From NCBI GenBank assembly GCA_017626845.1, contig JAGAHX010000001.1, positions 1 to 41,885 on the forward strand: a stretch of 41,885 nt of DNA, given 5' to 3'. Within the stretch, counting starts at the first letter, position 1. Every line of letters starts with the position of its first letter. This stretch comes from Bacillota bacterium (lineage in GTDB: Bacteria > Bacillota > Clostridia > Peptostreptococcales > Anaerovoracaceae). Below, piece after piece: positions 16,661 to 25,017 of this stretch. The translations under genes and the position numbers were made by a program. The notes under the pieces are model-generated. The model saw only the letters and a list, made by a program, of their open reading frames with translations, had not been told where the DNA came from and did not search any database.

Positions 16661-17851
16661 TTACATACCTACGTATGCGCCGTTCTCGATGACGACTGCG
16701 TTCGGCATCTTGGAAACGGTACCGTCAGCGCCCCAGGTCATGTCTGCGCCGGTGAGGCCGTTGAAGGTCATGGAAGTGAACTGGGCGACCATTGCGTCGC
16801 AGATCGCTTCGTGATCCATGGTAGAGGGATCGATGCCGGCTGCGGTAGCGGCCTGATACATTGCATAGATGCAGTCATAGCCGTCTGCTGCGAACTGGTT
16901 GGGAATTTCGCCGAACTTTTCCTGATACTTCGCTACGAAGTTCTGGTTGAGCTCGGAGTCGTCGTCTGCAGAGTACGGAGTGAGTACGACTACGCCTTCG
17001 GCCAGGGAGGTGTCGAAGCCTTCCATGGTGAGGATGCCGTCCATGCCGTCAACGCCGAACCAGGTGGGAGCATAGCCTGCTGCGTTGGCCTGGTTGAGGA
17101 TGAGGGAAGCGGGTTCGTAGTACATGGGCAGGAAGACCAGATCTGCGCCGGCTTCCTGGCACTTTGCGATCTGTACGGAGAAGTCCGTCTTGGTCGCTTC
17201 GGTGAAGGTCTCTTCGGTAACGATGTTCAGACCCAGCTCGCCGGCCTTTTCCACGAAGGTGTTGCGGATACCGGTGGAGTAGGAGTCGTCGTTCTTCCAG
17301 ATGATCGCGATCTTTTCCGCCATGTTGTTCTCGGCGATGTAGGTCGCGGAACCGGAACCCTGGTTCGGGTCGGTGAAGCACATCTGGAAGATGTTGTCCT
17401 TACCGTCGATGACGTTCGTGGAGGAAGCGGACGGAGTCAGGAAGAAGTAGCGGTCTGCATAAGCATCGGCTGCGGTAACTTCAGCGGGAGCGGAAGTTAC
17501 GGTGCCCATCATCATGTCCATGCCCCAGTCGACCAGAGCGTTATAAGCGTTCTCTGCCTTTTCGGGGTCGTGGGTGTCGTCTTCCATCTGGAAGATGAAC
17601 TGGATGCCGCCCATTTCGTTGATCTCGTCGACCGCGATCTCTGCGCCGTTCTTTACGGCCTGGCCGTAGATGGCTGCGCCGCCGGTGAGGGGGCCGGTCG
17701 CGCCGATGTGGATCTGGACTGCGCCTTCTGCCGCTTCGCCGCCTTCTTCAGCGGGTTCTGCTGCGGGTTCGTTGCTGCCGCCAGAGCAGGCTGCGAGGCT
17801 GAACACCATCATCATCGCGAGTAAGATCGCAAATACCTTTTTCATGTTCAT
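16661..17851 (-). CDS. livJ: Branched-chain amino acid ABC transporter substrate-binding lipoprotein
   Basis: Extracellular Leu/Ile/Val-type binding protein of 396 aa. MKKVFAILLAMMMVFSLAACSGG is a lipoprotein signal with lipobox LAAC, followed by an acidic linker (EPAAEPAEEGGEAAEG). Then comes the periplasmic-binding-protein type I fold: IHIGATGPLTGGAAIYGQAVKNGAEIAVDEIN is the family signature. It is the first structural gene of the liv operon. Upstream lie a promoter (18159-18187), a 50-codon Leu/Val/Ile-rich leader and a terminator with an alternative pairing. Start ATG 17849-17851, GGAGAG 10 bases upstream; a second ATG two codons on is possible. Confidence 0.94.
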   Translation of the reverse strand: MNMKKVFAILLAMMMVFSLAACSGGSNEPAAEPAEEGGEAAEGAVQIHIGATGPLTGGAAIYGQAVKNGAEIAVDEINEMGGIQFIFQMEDDTHDPEKAENAYNALVDWGMDMMMGTVTSAPAEVTAADAYADRYFFLTPSASSTNVIDGKDNIFQMCFTDPNQGSGSATYIAENNMAEKIAIIWKNDDSYSTGIRNTFVEKAGELGLNIVTEETFTEATKTDFSVQIAKCQEAGADLVFLPMYYEPASLILNQANAAGYAPTWFGVDGMDGILTMEGFDTSLAEGVVVLTPYSADDDSELNQNFVAKYQEKFGEIPNQFAADGYDCIYAMYQAATAAGIDPSTMDHEAICDAMVAQFTSMTFNGLTGADMTWGADGTVSKMPNAVVIENGAYVGM

Positions 17852-17903
17852 TTCTAATACACTCTCCTTAGTTTTCCTTACTATAGGTTTTAGACTTGGT
17901 TAT

Positions 17904-17932
17904 TTAAAAAGCGGTGCCCGTTGGAGCACCGC
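17904..17932 (-). terminator. Attenuator terminator of the liv operon leader
   Basis: Minus strand GCGGTGC (17926-17932) pairs with GCACCGC (17911-17917), followed by TTTTTAAATA. GTGCTCCAAC (17920-17929), inside this hairpin, can instead pair with GTTGGGGCAC at 17953-17962, which directly follows the leader-peptide stop codon. That pairing is 10 bp with one G-U and would break the terminator. Confidence 0.85.
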
Positions 17933-17962
17933 GATCTAACACACTCTCGTTTGTGCCCCAAC

Positions 17963-18115
17963 CTATTCAATTGACCGGGCGACGCCCAGCAGGACGATTC
18001 TGCGGACAATGCCGGCAATGCGAAGAATAGGGGCCAGCAGGCGCAGAACAACAACAAAATCAACAGCAGTCTCTGCCGCGGGTCTTACTGTGATGTTTGT
18101 TGCTGTTGCTGTCAT
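17963..18115 (-). CDS. Branched-chain-amino-acid-rich leader peptide of the liv operon
   Basis: An open reading frame of 50 codons with AAAGG 8-9 bases upstream of its ATG (18113-18115). It starts MTATATNITV and contains the run VDFVVVLRLLAPILRIAGIV, then RRIVLLGVARSIE and a TAG stop. By count it has 6 Leu, 8 Val and 6 Ile, 40 percent of residues. The stop codon is followed at once by the antiterminator strand (17953-17962). A ribosome that finishes translation would cover that strand and let the terminator form; one stalled for charged Leu/Val/Ile tRNA would leave it free. The layout is that of classical amino-acid attenuation. Translation itself is inferred. Confidence 0.85.
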   Translation of the reverse strand: MTATATNITVRPAAETAVDFVVVLRLLAPILRIAGIVRRIVLLGVARSIE

Positions 18116-18158
18116 TTTCTGCACCTTTCTGCCGGGGTCATTTATCTATGATGGTGCT

Positions 18159-18187
18159 ATTTTAGTCCCTTCTGCGGGGCATGTCAA
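18159..18187 (-). promoter_or_regulatory. Sigma-A promoter of the liv operon
   Basis: Minus strand -35 TTGACA (18182-18187), 17-base spacer, -10 TAAAAT (18159-18164). The start point is near 18152, about 37 bases before the leader peptide. Confidence 0.87.
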
Positions 18188-18285
18188 GGCAAAAATTGTG
18201 GCCGCGGGCACGGGTTTTTGTTATGTTTTTGTTGACTCTGCACAAATTCAGTCCCGATCTGCCCTGCGCTCCCCCACTTTAGTCA

Positions 18286-18315
18286 ATAAAAGTGCAGGCA
18301 TTTTGTTGCCTGCAC
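18286..18315 (-). terminator. Terminator of the surface-polymer operon
   Basis: Minus strand GTGCAGGC - AACAAAAT - GCCTGCAC followed by TTTTATT, about 30 bases past the LCP gene stop. Confidence 0.88.
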
Positions 18316-18346
18316 CAAATTGATTTTATTCTGCTGTTTCGGGGCA

Positions 18347-19474
18347 TTAAGACCCTTCTGACCCTTCGACAGGCTCAGGGTCCGTCTCGGGATCCGTAAT
18401 AACATTCCCCTGGCTGTCGAATTCGATGTCGATGACGGTGCCGTCCCCCTTGGGCAGATAGTTGCGGTTGAGGGTCGGCTTTTCCAGCAGGCGGATGGTG
18501 GTGGGGATGGAGAGGTCACCCTCCTCGCCCGAACCGATGCGGTAGATCTCCTCGAGCATCTGGAACACGCCGTCTTCGTTGGGCTGCCAGAAGGAGAAGC
18601 CCTGGATCATGGCGTCGGTGCCGGGCAGCACGTAGGAATTGATGGAATCCCCGGAGAGCTTAAAGGCCTTCGTCGCCACGGAGATCGCCATGCTGTAGGT
18701 GATGTCCGACTCCACGTTCTCCACCGCGACCTTCGCGACGTCCAGGATGTTGCCCGCTTTGAGGCACTCCTTGATGACCTTCTTGACGAACTCCTGGTGC
18801 ACCTGGATACGGCCGATGTCGCCATTGCGGTAGCCCTTGCGGTAACGCAGATACTCCATGACGTTGGACGAATCGATAGTCTGCTCGCCCGCGTAGATGC
18901 GGATGTGCAGCGGCGGGGTATCGGTGGGGTCATCGTAGATCATGTCGAAGGGCACGTCCACTTCCACACCCCCGATGACGTCCATCACCTTCTCGATGTC
19001 CTCGTACTCCACGATGGCGTAGTAATGCAGCGGCATGCCGTACAGGGTCTTGGAGACGGCCTCCGCCAGGGGCGCGATGCCCTCGCTGTGATAGATGGCG
19101 TTGATCTTGTTGCCGGCGTAGTTGGCCTCCCAGCCCGGGCGGTAATAGAAGGTGTCGCGAGGCACGGAGATGAGGTTGACGTACTGGTTCTCCATGTCGT
19201 AGCTGCACACCATGATGACGTCGGTCATGCCCTGGTTGACCCCCAGCAGCAGCAGATTGACGCGGTCCTTGCTCTGAAACACCTCGTAAAACGGGCTGGT
19301 CTCGTCCACCACGATGGGGGTCATGTCCTTGGACAGTTTGGTGTCGGATTGTTCGAAGATGGGAATGTCGAGAACGCCCCCTTCTTCGCCTCCGCGCAGT
19401 AGCGTAAGCCCGACGGTCGCCAGCGCGAACACCGCCAGAGCGATTATGATGATTTTCTTACTGATCTTAAACAT
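18347..19474 (-). CDS. LytR-CpsA-Psr (LCP) family cell wall polymer ligase
   Basis: Membrane-anchored phosphotransferase that attaches lipid-linked glycopolymers to peptidoglycan. The 375-aa protein has one N-terminal membrane segment (KIIIIALAVFALATVGLTLL) and an extracellular LCP domain: VNLLLLGVNQGMTDVIMVCSYD, SVPRDTFYY (conserved Arg/Asp), NKINAIYHSEG, VMDVIGGVEVDVP and MEYLRYRKGYRNGDIGRIQVHQEFV (catalytic Arg cluster). The C terminus ends in DPEPVEGSEGS, which is the translation of a 19-bp repeat (18362-18380). It is the last gene of a four-gene operon with 3 bases between it and the dehydratase gene. Context suggests ligation of a secondary cell wall polymer. Confidence 0.94.
   Translation of the reverse strand: MFKISKKIIIIALAVFALATVGLTLLRGGEEGGVLDIPIFEQSDTKLSKDMTPIVVDETSPFYEVFQSKDRVNLLLLGVNQGMTDVIMVCSYDMENQYVNLISVPRDTFYYRPGWEANYAGNKINAIYHSEGIAPLAEAVSKTLYGMPLHYYAIVEYEDIEKVMDVIGGVEVDVPFDMIYDDPTDTPPLHIRIYAGEQTIDSSNVMEYLRYRKGYRNGDIGRIQVHQEFVKKVIKECLKAGNILDVAKVAVENVESDITYSMAISVATKAFKLSGDSINSYVLPGTDAMIQGFSFWQPNEDGVFQMLEEIYRIGSGEEGDLSIPTTIRLLEKPTLNRNYLPKGDGTVIDIEFDSQGNVITDPETDPEPVEGSEGS
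18362..18380 (+). repeat. 19-bp quasi-palindrome, copy 3, inside the LCP gene
   Basis: CCCTTCGACAGGCTCAGGG; on the coding strand it is read as PEPVEG near the C terminus of the LCP protein. Confidence 0.9.
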
Positions 19475-19477
19475 GTA

Positions 19478-21385
19478 CTATCCCCCGGTGTAGTTCGGTA
19501 CGATCTCTTTAATAAAGCTGCGGACCTCTTCGTCCCCCTTGTCCGTGAGGGCCGCCAGGCTTTCTTCCAGGCCCACATCCTGCAGGCGGATAAAGCCGTC
19601 TGAGAATTCGATGGGGTGACCCACGAAGATCTTGCCGTGCTGCGTCTCCTTGATCCCCTCTTCGGACAGCAGCAGTTCTTCGTAGAGCTTTTCGCCGGGC
19701 CGCAGGCCCGTCACCTGGATATCGATGTCCTTGCCGACTTCCAGGCCGGAAAGGCGTATCATCTTTTCCGCCAGGTCCATGATCTTGACGGGTTCCCCCA
19801 TGTCGAGGATGAAGATCTCGCCGCCGGATGCCATGGCGCCGGCCTGGATGATGAGCTGAACGGCCTCGAACGTCGTCATAAAGAACCTTGTTACATCTTT
19901 ATGCGTTACAGTAACCGGTCCGCCGGCAGCGATCTGTTTACGGAACAGCGGGATGACCGAACCATTGCTGCCAAGTACGTTGCCGAAACGAACCGCACAG
20001 AACTCGGTAGAACTGCCTCTGGAATAGGCTGCCGCGGCTCTGGCCTGCATCAGCATCTCGCAGATACGCTTGGACGCGCCCATCACGCTGGTGGGATTGA
20101 CGGCCTTGTCCGTGGAGATGAGCACGAACTTCTCGGCCCGGTACTTTTCCGCCAGGTCCATGCAGATATCGGTGCCGAGGCAGTTGTTAAGCAGTGCTTC
20201 TTTCGCCGCATCCTCCATCAGAGGCACATGCTTGTGCGCCGCCGCATGGAAGACCACATGAGGCCTGTATTTTATGAAAATTTCTTCCATCAAAGCTCTG
20301 TCGCGCACAGAGGCGATGCATAGTTCCGTTTCCACGTCGGGGAACTTCTGCTTCATCTCCTGCCCTAGCTCGAAAGTGCTGTTCTCGTAGATGTCCACGA
20401 CTATAATACGTCTGGGATTATATCGTGCGACCTGACGCACCAACTCCGATCCGATGGAACCGCCGCCGCCAGTGACCATAACGACATGCTCCGAAAGATA
20501 TCCAGTGATGGATTTCAGGTCCACTTCCACCTGGTCTCTTCCCAGCAGGTCCTCGATATCCACGTCGCGCAGCGCCTTGATGGAGATCTTGTTATTCATC
20601 AGATCCATCAAAGACGGCATGATCTGCACTTTGCACTTTGTCTTGTGGCAGATCTCCAGGATCTCGGAGATCGTTTTGCGCGGAGCGGTGGGGATCGCCA
20701 CCACGATCTCGTCGATGCCGTATTTCTCCACTGCCTGCGGAATGTAGTCCCGGTTACCAACGACCTTAATGCCATACGCGGTACGGCCGATCTTGGCCGG
20801 GTCGTCGTCGATAAATGCGACCACGCGGCGCGGATCGTTTTTAGCATCCCGGATCTCTTTCAAGACCGTACCACCGCCGTTCCCGGCGCCGACGAGAAGA
20901 ACGCACACAACATCTTCATCATCTTTCAAGGTGAAGTAGTTCCTATGCTTCGCTTTCGGCATGGAGAAAAAACCCGGATGACGATATTCCCGGATATACC
21001 GGTAGAAAAACCGGATCCCTCCGACTAAAATTACATCGAGAAACGTACAGATAATATAAAAACTGCGGGGCAGGGACTGCTGGGTCATGGCCATGTAGGC
21101 AAGAAAACCCAGATTCCCAACGGTACAGGCCACAAAGACCTTCACGATCTCATCGGACCCTGCATAACGCCATAGACTACGATAGATCCCAAAAAAGACC
21201 AGGCAGATCTCCTTGATAACCAGCAGCCAGGGTAGATTTTTTAGAAGTGTCTCCAGATAATAGACAAACTGAATATTGTCCGGATCCAGTTCAAAGCGCA
21301 CTAACAACGCCAAAATGGACATGACTGCCATGCAGATCACGTCCAGGACAACGAGCAATGCAACTTTTAATCTATGTTCGTTCAT
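19478..21385 (-). CDS. Membrane-bound nucleotide-sugar 4,6-dehydratase (CapD/PglF/FlaA1-like)
   Basis: Polysaccharide biosynthesis enzyme of 635 aa. Four N-terminal membrane helices (1-130) precede a CoA-binding-like Rossmann domain (VVCVLLVGAGNGGGTVLKEI, about 159-178). The short-chain dehydrogenase domain follows with VTGGGGSIGSELVRQ (NAD-binding), and the active site STDKAVNPTSVMGASKRICE. The Ser-Thr-Asp-Lys plus Met-x3-Lys arrangement fits UDP-GlcNAc 4,6-dehydratases that feed modified amino-sugars into glycans. The ATG overlaps the MurJ-like stop by one base (TAATG). No aminotransferase partner is next to it. Confidence 0.93.
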   Translation of the reverse strand: MNEHRLKVALLVVLDVICMAVMSILALLVRFELDPDNIQFVYYLETLLKNLPWLLVIKEICLVFFGIYRSLWRYAGSDEIVKVFVACTVGNLGFLAYMAMTQQSLPRSFYIICTFLDVILVGGIRFFYRYIREYRHPGFFSMPKAKHRNYFTLKDDEDVVCVLLVGAGNGGGTVLKEIRDAKNDPRRVVAFIDDDPAKIGRTAYGIKVVGNRDYIPQAVEKYGIDEIVVAIPTAPRKTISEILEICHKTKCKVQIMPSLMDLMNNKISIKALRDVDIEDLLGRDQVEVDLKSITGYLSEHVVMVTGGGGSIGSELVRQVARYNPRRIIVVDIYENSTFELGQEMKQKFPDVETELCIASVRDRALMEEIFIKYRPHVVFHAAAHKHVPLMEDAAKEALLNNCLGTDICMDLAEKYRAEKFVLISTDKAVNPTSVMGASKRICEMLMQARAAAAYSRGSSTEFCAVRFGNVLGSNGSVIPLFRKQIAAGGPVTVTHKDVTRFFMTTFEAVQLIIQAGAMASGGEIFILDMGEPVKIMDLAEKMIRLSGLEVGKDIDIQVTGLRPGEKLYEELLLSEEGIKETQHGKIFVGHPIEFSDGFIRLQDVGLEESLAALTDKGDEEVRSFIKEIVPNYTGG

Positions 21386-22911
21386 TAACGCTTTACAAGA
21401 TCCTTCAGGATGCTTAATTCTTCGAACTTCGCGGCCTTCAGCAGCACGAGGTACACGATGCCTGCCGAGGCGACTGCGCCAGCAAGGCTTACGACTTGCG
21501 GACTCTTTATTTTATCACTTAACAGCATAAAGCACAAATACGAGATGGCCACAGATATGGCGGAAAAGAATACGATCCGCACCAGCTTGCGCTTGGAGCT
21601 TAAAAGCTTAATGTCCGGGTACTTGCGCTTAAAGGTATAGTACAGCAGCAGCGCGTTGATGGTCTGGGCGATGGAGGTGGCCAGGGCCAGTCCCGCGTGA
21701 GCCATAGAACGCACCAGGATAAGGTTGAGCACGATATTGCACACGACGGACGCCACGGAGCAGTAGACCGCCGTTTTCGTGTCGTGCAGGGAATAAAAGA
21801 CCTTGGTGATGAGCTGATTGACCGCCAGGAACGTAAGGCCGATGGCATAGCAGAAGAACGCCGCCGCGGTCCGCTGGGTATCTTCTGCGGTAAATGCGCC
21901 TCTCTGGTAGACGATCTGGATGACGGGCTGCGCATAAAGCATGGCGCCCATGGAAAGCGGCACTGCCAGCAGCGCCAGCACATTGATGCCGCGCTCGGTG
22001 AGGGTGCCGACCTGGAGGCGGTCACCCTGGGCGAAGGCCTGGTTGAGTTTCGGGTAGATGATGGTAACGAGGATGGTGACCGTGAGCATGACGATCGAGT
22101 TGATGATCTCGTTGCCGTAGGTGAGCACGGACACGCTGCCCTCGGGCAGGCTCGACGCCAGCATGCGGTCCACGAAGGTGTTGATCTGCGCTACGCTGCC
22201 CCCTAAGAAGACGGGCAGAGCGAGGAGCATGGCTTCTTTGACGGCGTCACCCATGTGGAAGTCCGGCGTATAACGGTAACCCTGCCTGCCGGCGATGGCC
22301 CAGCAGCCCAGGCCCCGCAGCGCGAAGCCCAGCACGATGCCAAAGATCAGCAGATGATAGTTCGTCTTGGAAGAGAGCACCACAAAAACGATCACCGAGA
22401 TGCTCTGCACGTAGCCCAGCACGATCTGCGGGAAGAAGACGCCGCGGTACTGCAGATAGGCCTCGAAAATGTACACGAAAGCCGTGAACAGCACAGAAAA
22501 GAAGGCAAAGCGCAGGTACCAGACCGTCAGGTCCGCCTGGGTGCCCTCGTAGCCCGGTGCGAAGATGCGCACCAGGGGCCCTGCGAAGATCGCTCCCAGC
22601 GCGATGGCCGTGCAGATGACCAGGATCAGGCCGTTCAGCAGGCGGCTGGTGTAGAGATCTCCCTCCTTCTGCCCTTCTTCCTCCACCTTGCGCGACAGGA
22701 TGGGCATGTAGGCGACGGAGGCAGCGGAGACCAGCCCTGCCAGCAGGATGTTCGGGATGTTCTGCGCCATATTGTAAGCGTCGGTGATCTCTCCGGCCCC
22801 GTAGAATGCGGCCAGTACCATCTCCCGCACGAAGGCCAGCACCTTGGTGCCCACGGTGAGTATAGCCATGAAGGCGGCAGTCTGTGCCGTTGTGAGTTTG
22901 CGATTTTTCAA
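21385..22911 (-). CDS. murJ: MurJ/MviN-type lipid flippase
   Basis: Polytopic membrane protein of 508 aa in the MOP exporter superfamily. The start TTAQTAAFMAILTVGTKVLAFVREMVLAAFYGAGEITDAY is the MurJ signature with its conserved Arg and Asp. It also has IPNILLAGLVSAASVAYMPIL and about 13-14 hydrophobic segments. MurJ flips lipid II. Because this copy lies between an O-antigen-ligase-like gene and a sugar dehydratase, it may instead serve a surface polymer. It starts 4 bases after the ligase stop and ends overlapping the dehydratase start. Confidence 0.92.
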   Translation of the reverse strand: MKNRKLTTAQTAAFMAILTVGTKVLAFVREMVLAAFYGAGEITDAYNMAQNIPNILLAGLVSAASVAYMPILSRKVEEEGQKEGDLYTSRLLNGLILVICTAIALGAIFAGPLVRIFAPGYEGTQADLTVWYLRFAFFSVLFTAFVYIFEAYLQYRGVFFPQIVLGYVQSISVIVFVVLSSKTNYHLLIFGIVLGFALRGLGCWAIAGRQGYRYTPDFHMGDAVKEAMLLALPVFLGGSVAQINTFVDRMLASSLPEGSVSVLTYGNEIINSIVMLTVTILVTIIYPKLNQAFAQGDRLQVGTLTERGINVLALLAVPLSMGAMLYAQPVIQIVYQRGAFTAEDTQRTAAAFFCYAIGLTFLAVNQLITKVFYSLHDTKTAVYCSVASVVCNIVLNLILVRSMAHAGLALATSIAQTINALLLYYTFKRKYPDIKLLSSKRKLVRIVFFSAISVAISYLCFMLLSDKIKSPQVVSLAGAVASAGIVYLVLLKAAKFEELSILKDLVKR

Positions 22912-22915
22912 GATA

Positions 22916-24874
22916 TTAGATCTCAGGCATCTGTGCCTGTTTCTTGCTTACCGGTTGTTCCGATTGAACCCATTGATCTCTAGCATTGATGGCAAAGCCA
23001 AGACCCAGCATCGTATAGAACATAGGCATCGTGTTGACGCTTCCGTCGTTGAAAAATGCCGTGGCAAGGAACCCGATAATGCCGCAGAAGATGCCGCCGT
23101 TTACGAAGTCGCAGAAATCCACAAAGCCGCGTTTCCTGAAGTATTTAACGGCCCCGACCAGATAAAAGCCCACCATAGCAAGCCAGGCAACCAAGGACAG
23201 GAAACCGGTATTAACCCAGTACTGCATGTAGAGGTTATGCGCCTTATCTGTTACCAGATTCATCTGCTGCCCTTCAAACGTATTGTATAACGTAACGTAA
23301 TCGTTCTGGGGAAAGACAAAGGGGAAGCAGTCTGCTCCGGCACCCACAAGCATATAGTGCTTCAGCATAGGGATCGTCGTTGCCCAGATGCGGCCGCGGT
23401 AGGAACCGAAAGCGTAGTTCTTAATTAAGCTGGAATGGGGGATCGGGGTGAGGTCGACGTATTTACCGACGCTATTTGCATATTGGAATTTCTCTCCATC
23501 ATATAGAAAATACCACTCCGTACCTTTTGTGGTAACATCAATGACTGTACCGTCTTCGGCGCGAATCAGGGAAAGGGTCACATAGTCATGGAAGCGTTCA
23601 TCCAATATTTGAAACGTTCCATCCACTCCCTCAATCGTGGTCATATATAGTTGTTCACCGTTTTCATCCGTTATTGTAAATGCGGATTGCGCATCATCAC
23701 GAGCAATTAAGATTTTGCTTCCATTGATTCCAAAACTGACTTGAGTACTGGTTGTTTCTATCGTATCGATAGGAATCCATGTATCTGCAGGCGCATTCTT
23801 AAAATCTTCTACCGACGGAAGCTCATCATCGGCATAGATAAAATCTGTAACGGATTGCATCGCGCCACCAACCAGCTCTTTGATCTCAGGAAGCCAACGG
23901 TCTGCCAGCATTCCCATTACCAAACCTGCCACCAAAATAAGGCAAATGAGAGGTTTGATCCATTTTTTTAGTTCTTTGTGGAAAATGATTATTGCAGTAA
24001 TGAAAATCGCGGTCAACCCGAAATAGCCACTTGCAGAGTTTGCTGCGAAAAAATTATATAGAGCTAAAGCATATACTATAAGAAACGCGATCGCTGCAAC
24101 TCTGCCATTCATGCTTCCATTAATAGTATAATGAATAAACAACGCAGCACACAAAGGAATGATTAAAGTTAAATAAAATGGAACATAGTTGATGTTGTAT
24201 ACAGTTTGATAAACCTCTCCTTGCGTAAAAGAAAACGTGAATACTCGATCACCTTGAGAGGCGAGCATATCGATCATATCCCACAATTTTATCCCGGAAT
24301 CCAGTGTATAATTCGGAGCCATTACCTTTTGGCCGGTTGCCGTGGTAAGGAAATCATGTCCGTAAGCCTGCGTTATTCCTAGGAGCGCAAGTAAAACTAC
24401 AACAGCCATTACAAATACGACAATGCTCTTTACGCGATATTCGTTGTTCACCGAGAAAAGCAGAAATATCAGCATAAACATATATATTAAAAGTATAGCT
24501 GTACCCTCAAAATGCTCATGCATCCCACGCAAAGCAAAATATTTATAATCGGAAAAGGCAAAGGAAAGAACAACTGCAACCGAATAGATCAAGACCGGAA
24601 GAAGAACACGATTTGTATTAAACCGCACTTTATCCCTAAAATAAGCCACAACCAGAGAAATAGTTGCCAAGAATCCAGCGCAAATAACCATCATAGCCTT
24701 CCAAAAGGAAAACATGTCGGTCAATTCAGTGGAATCAGTTGCGTCACTCCAGTAAATATTAGACAAGGGCATCGAAAAAAAATGCAGCCTTATCAAAAGG
24801 ATTGACGCAATAAATAAAAATGCAGGGATAAGATATATAAGATTATTAAATTTATTTTTTAAGCCTTTTTCCAC
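22916..24874 (-). CDS. O-antigen ligase (WaaL-like) family membrane protein
   Basis: Polytopic protein of about 652 aa. Around ten membrane segments occur in the N-terminal 330 residues, then a long extracytoplasmic loop, and the PF04932-like tail VGAGADCFPFVFPQNDYVT with KAHNLYMQYWVNTGFLSLVAWLAMV (the conserved His of the ligase loop). GTG 24872-24874 is taken as start because AAAGGAGG lies 7 bases upstream; a TTG at 24880 is too close. The loop between the two membrane parts is unusually large. The 5' two-thirds of the gene is much richer in A+T than its neighbours, which suggests exchange. A promoter lies at 24912-24940. Confidence 0.87.
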   Translation of the reverse strand: MEKGLKNKFNNLIYLIPAFLFIASILLIRLHFFSMPLSNIYWSDATDSTELTDMFSFWKAMMVICAGFLATISLVVAYFRDKVRFNTNRVLLPVLIYSVAVVLSFAFSDYKYFALRGMHEHFEGTAILLIYMFMLIFLLFSVNNEYRVKSIVVFVMAVVVLLALLGITQAYGHDFLTTATGQKVMAPNYTLDSGIKLWDMIDMLASQGDRVFTFSFTQGEVYQTVYNINYVPFYLTLIIPLCAALFIHYTINGSMNGRVAAIAFLIVYALALYNFFAANSASGYFGLTAIFITAIIIFHKELKKWIKPLICLILVAGLVMGMLADRWLPEIKELVGGAMQSVTDFIYADDELPSVEDFKNAPADTWIPIDTIETTSTQVSFGINGSKILIARDDAQSAFTITDENGEQLYMTTIEGVDGTFQILDERFHDYVTLSLIRAEDGTVIDVTTKGTEWYFLYDGEKFQYANSVGKYVDLTPIPHSSLIKNYAFGSYRGRIWATTIPMLKHYMLVGAGADCFPFVFPQNDYVTLYNTFEGQQMNLVTDKAHNLYMQYWVNTGFLSLVAWLAMVGFYLVGAVKYFRKRGFVDFCDFVNGGIFCGIIGFLATAFFNDGSVNTMPMFYTMLGLGFAINARDQWVQSEQPVSKKQAQMPEI

Positions 24875-24911
24875 GAGCAAGCCTCCTTTGGCAACAAAAC
24901 TTATTCTATTA

Positions 24912-24940
24912 ATTATACGCCAACGAGGCTTTTCCGTAAA
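24912..24940 (-). promoter_or_regulatory. Promoter of the surface-polymer operon
   Basis: Minus strand -35 TTTACG (24935-24940), 17-base spacer, -10 TATAAT (24912-24917), 38 bases upstream of the GTG start. Confidence 0.65.
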
Positions 24941-24959
24941 GGAGAAGCATGTAAAGAAC

Positions 24960-24985
24960 GAGGCCCCCTCAATTGAGGGGGCCTC
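24960..24985. terminator. Perfect 26-bp palindrome after the SLH gene
   Basis: GAGGCCCCCTCAA / TTGAGGGGGCCTC is a perfect palindrome 33 bases past the SLH stop. It has GTTTTGTTTTATT on the plus side and GTTCTTTAC on the minus side. It probably ends the minus-strand SLH transcript, though the better T tract faces the other way. Confidence 0.75.
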
Positions 24986-25017
24986 GTTTTGTTTTATTCT
25001 AGTTTAGTCTAACTGTG

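Noticed and set aside
17904..18000. T-box riboswitch before livJ
   Set aside because: The conserved T-box core (AGGGUGGNACCGCG) and specifier-loop features are not seen, and a translated leader followed by an alternative pairing explains the sequence better.
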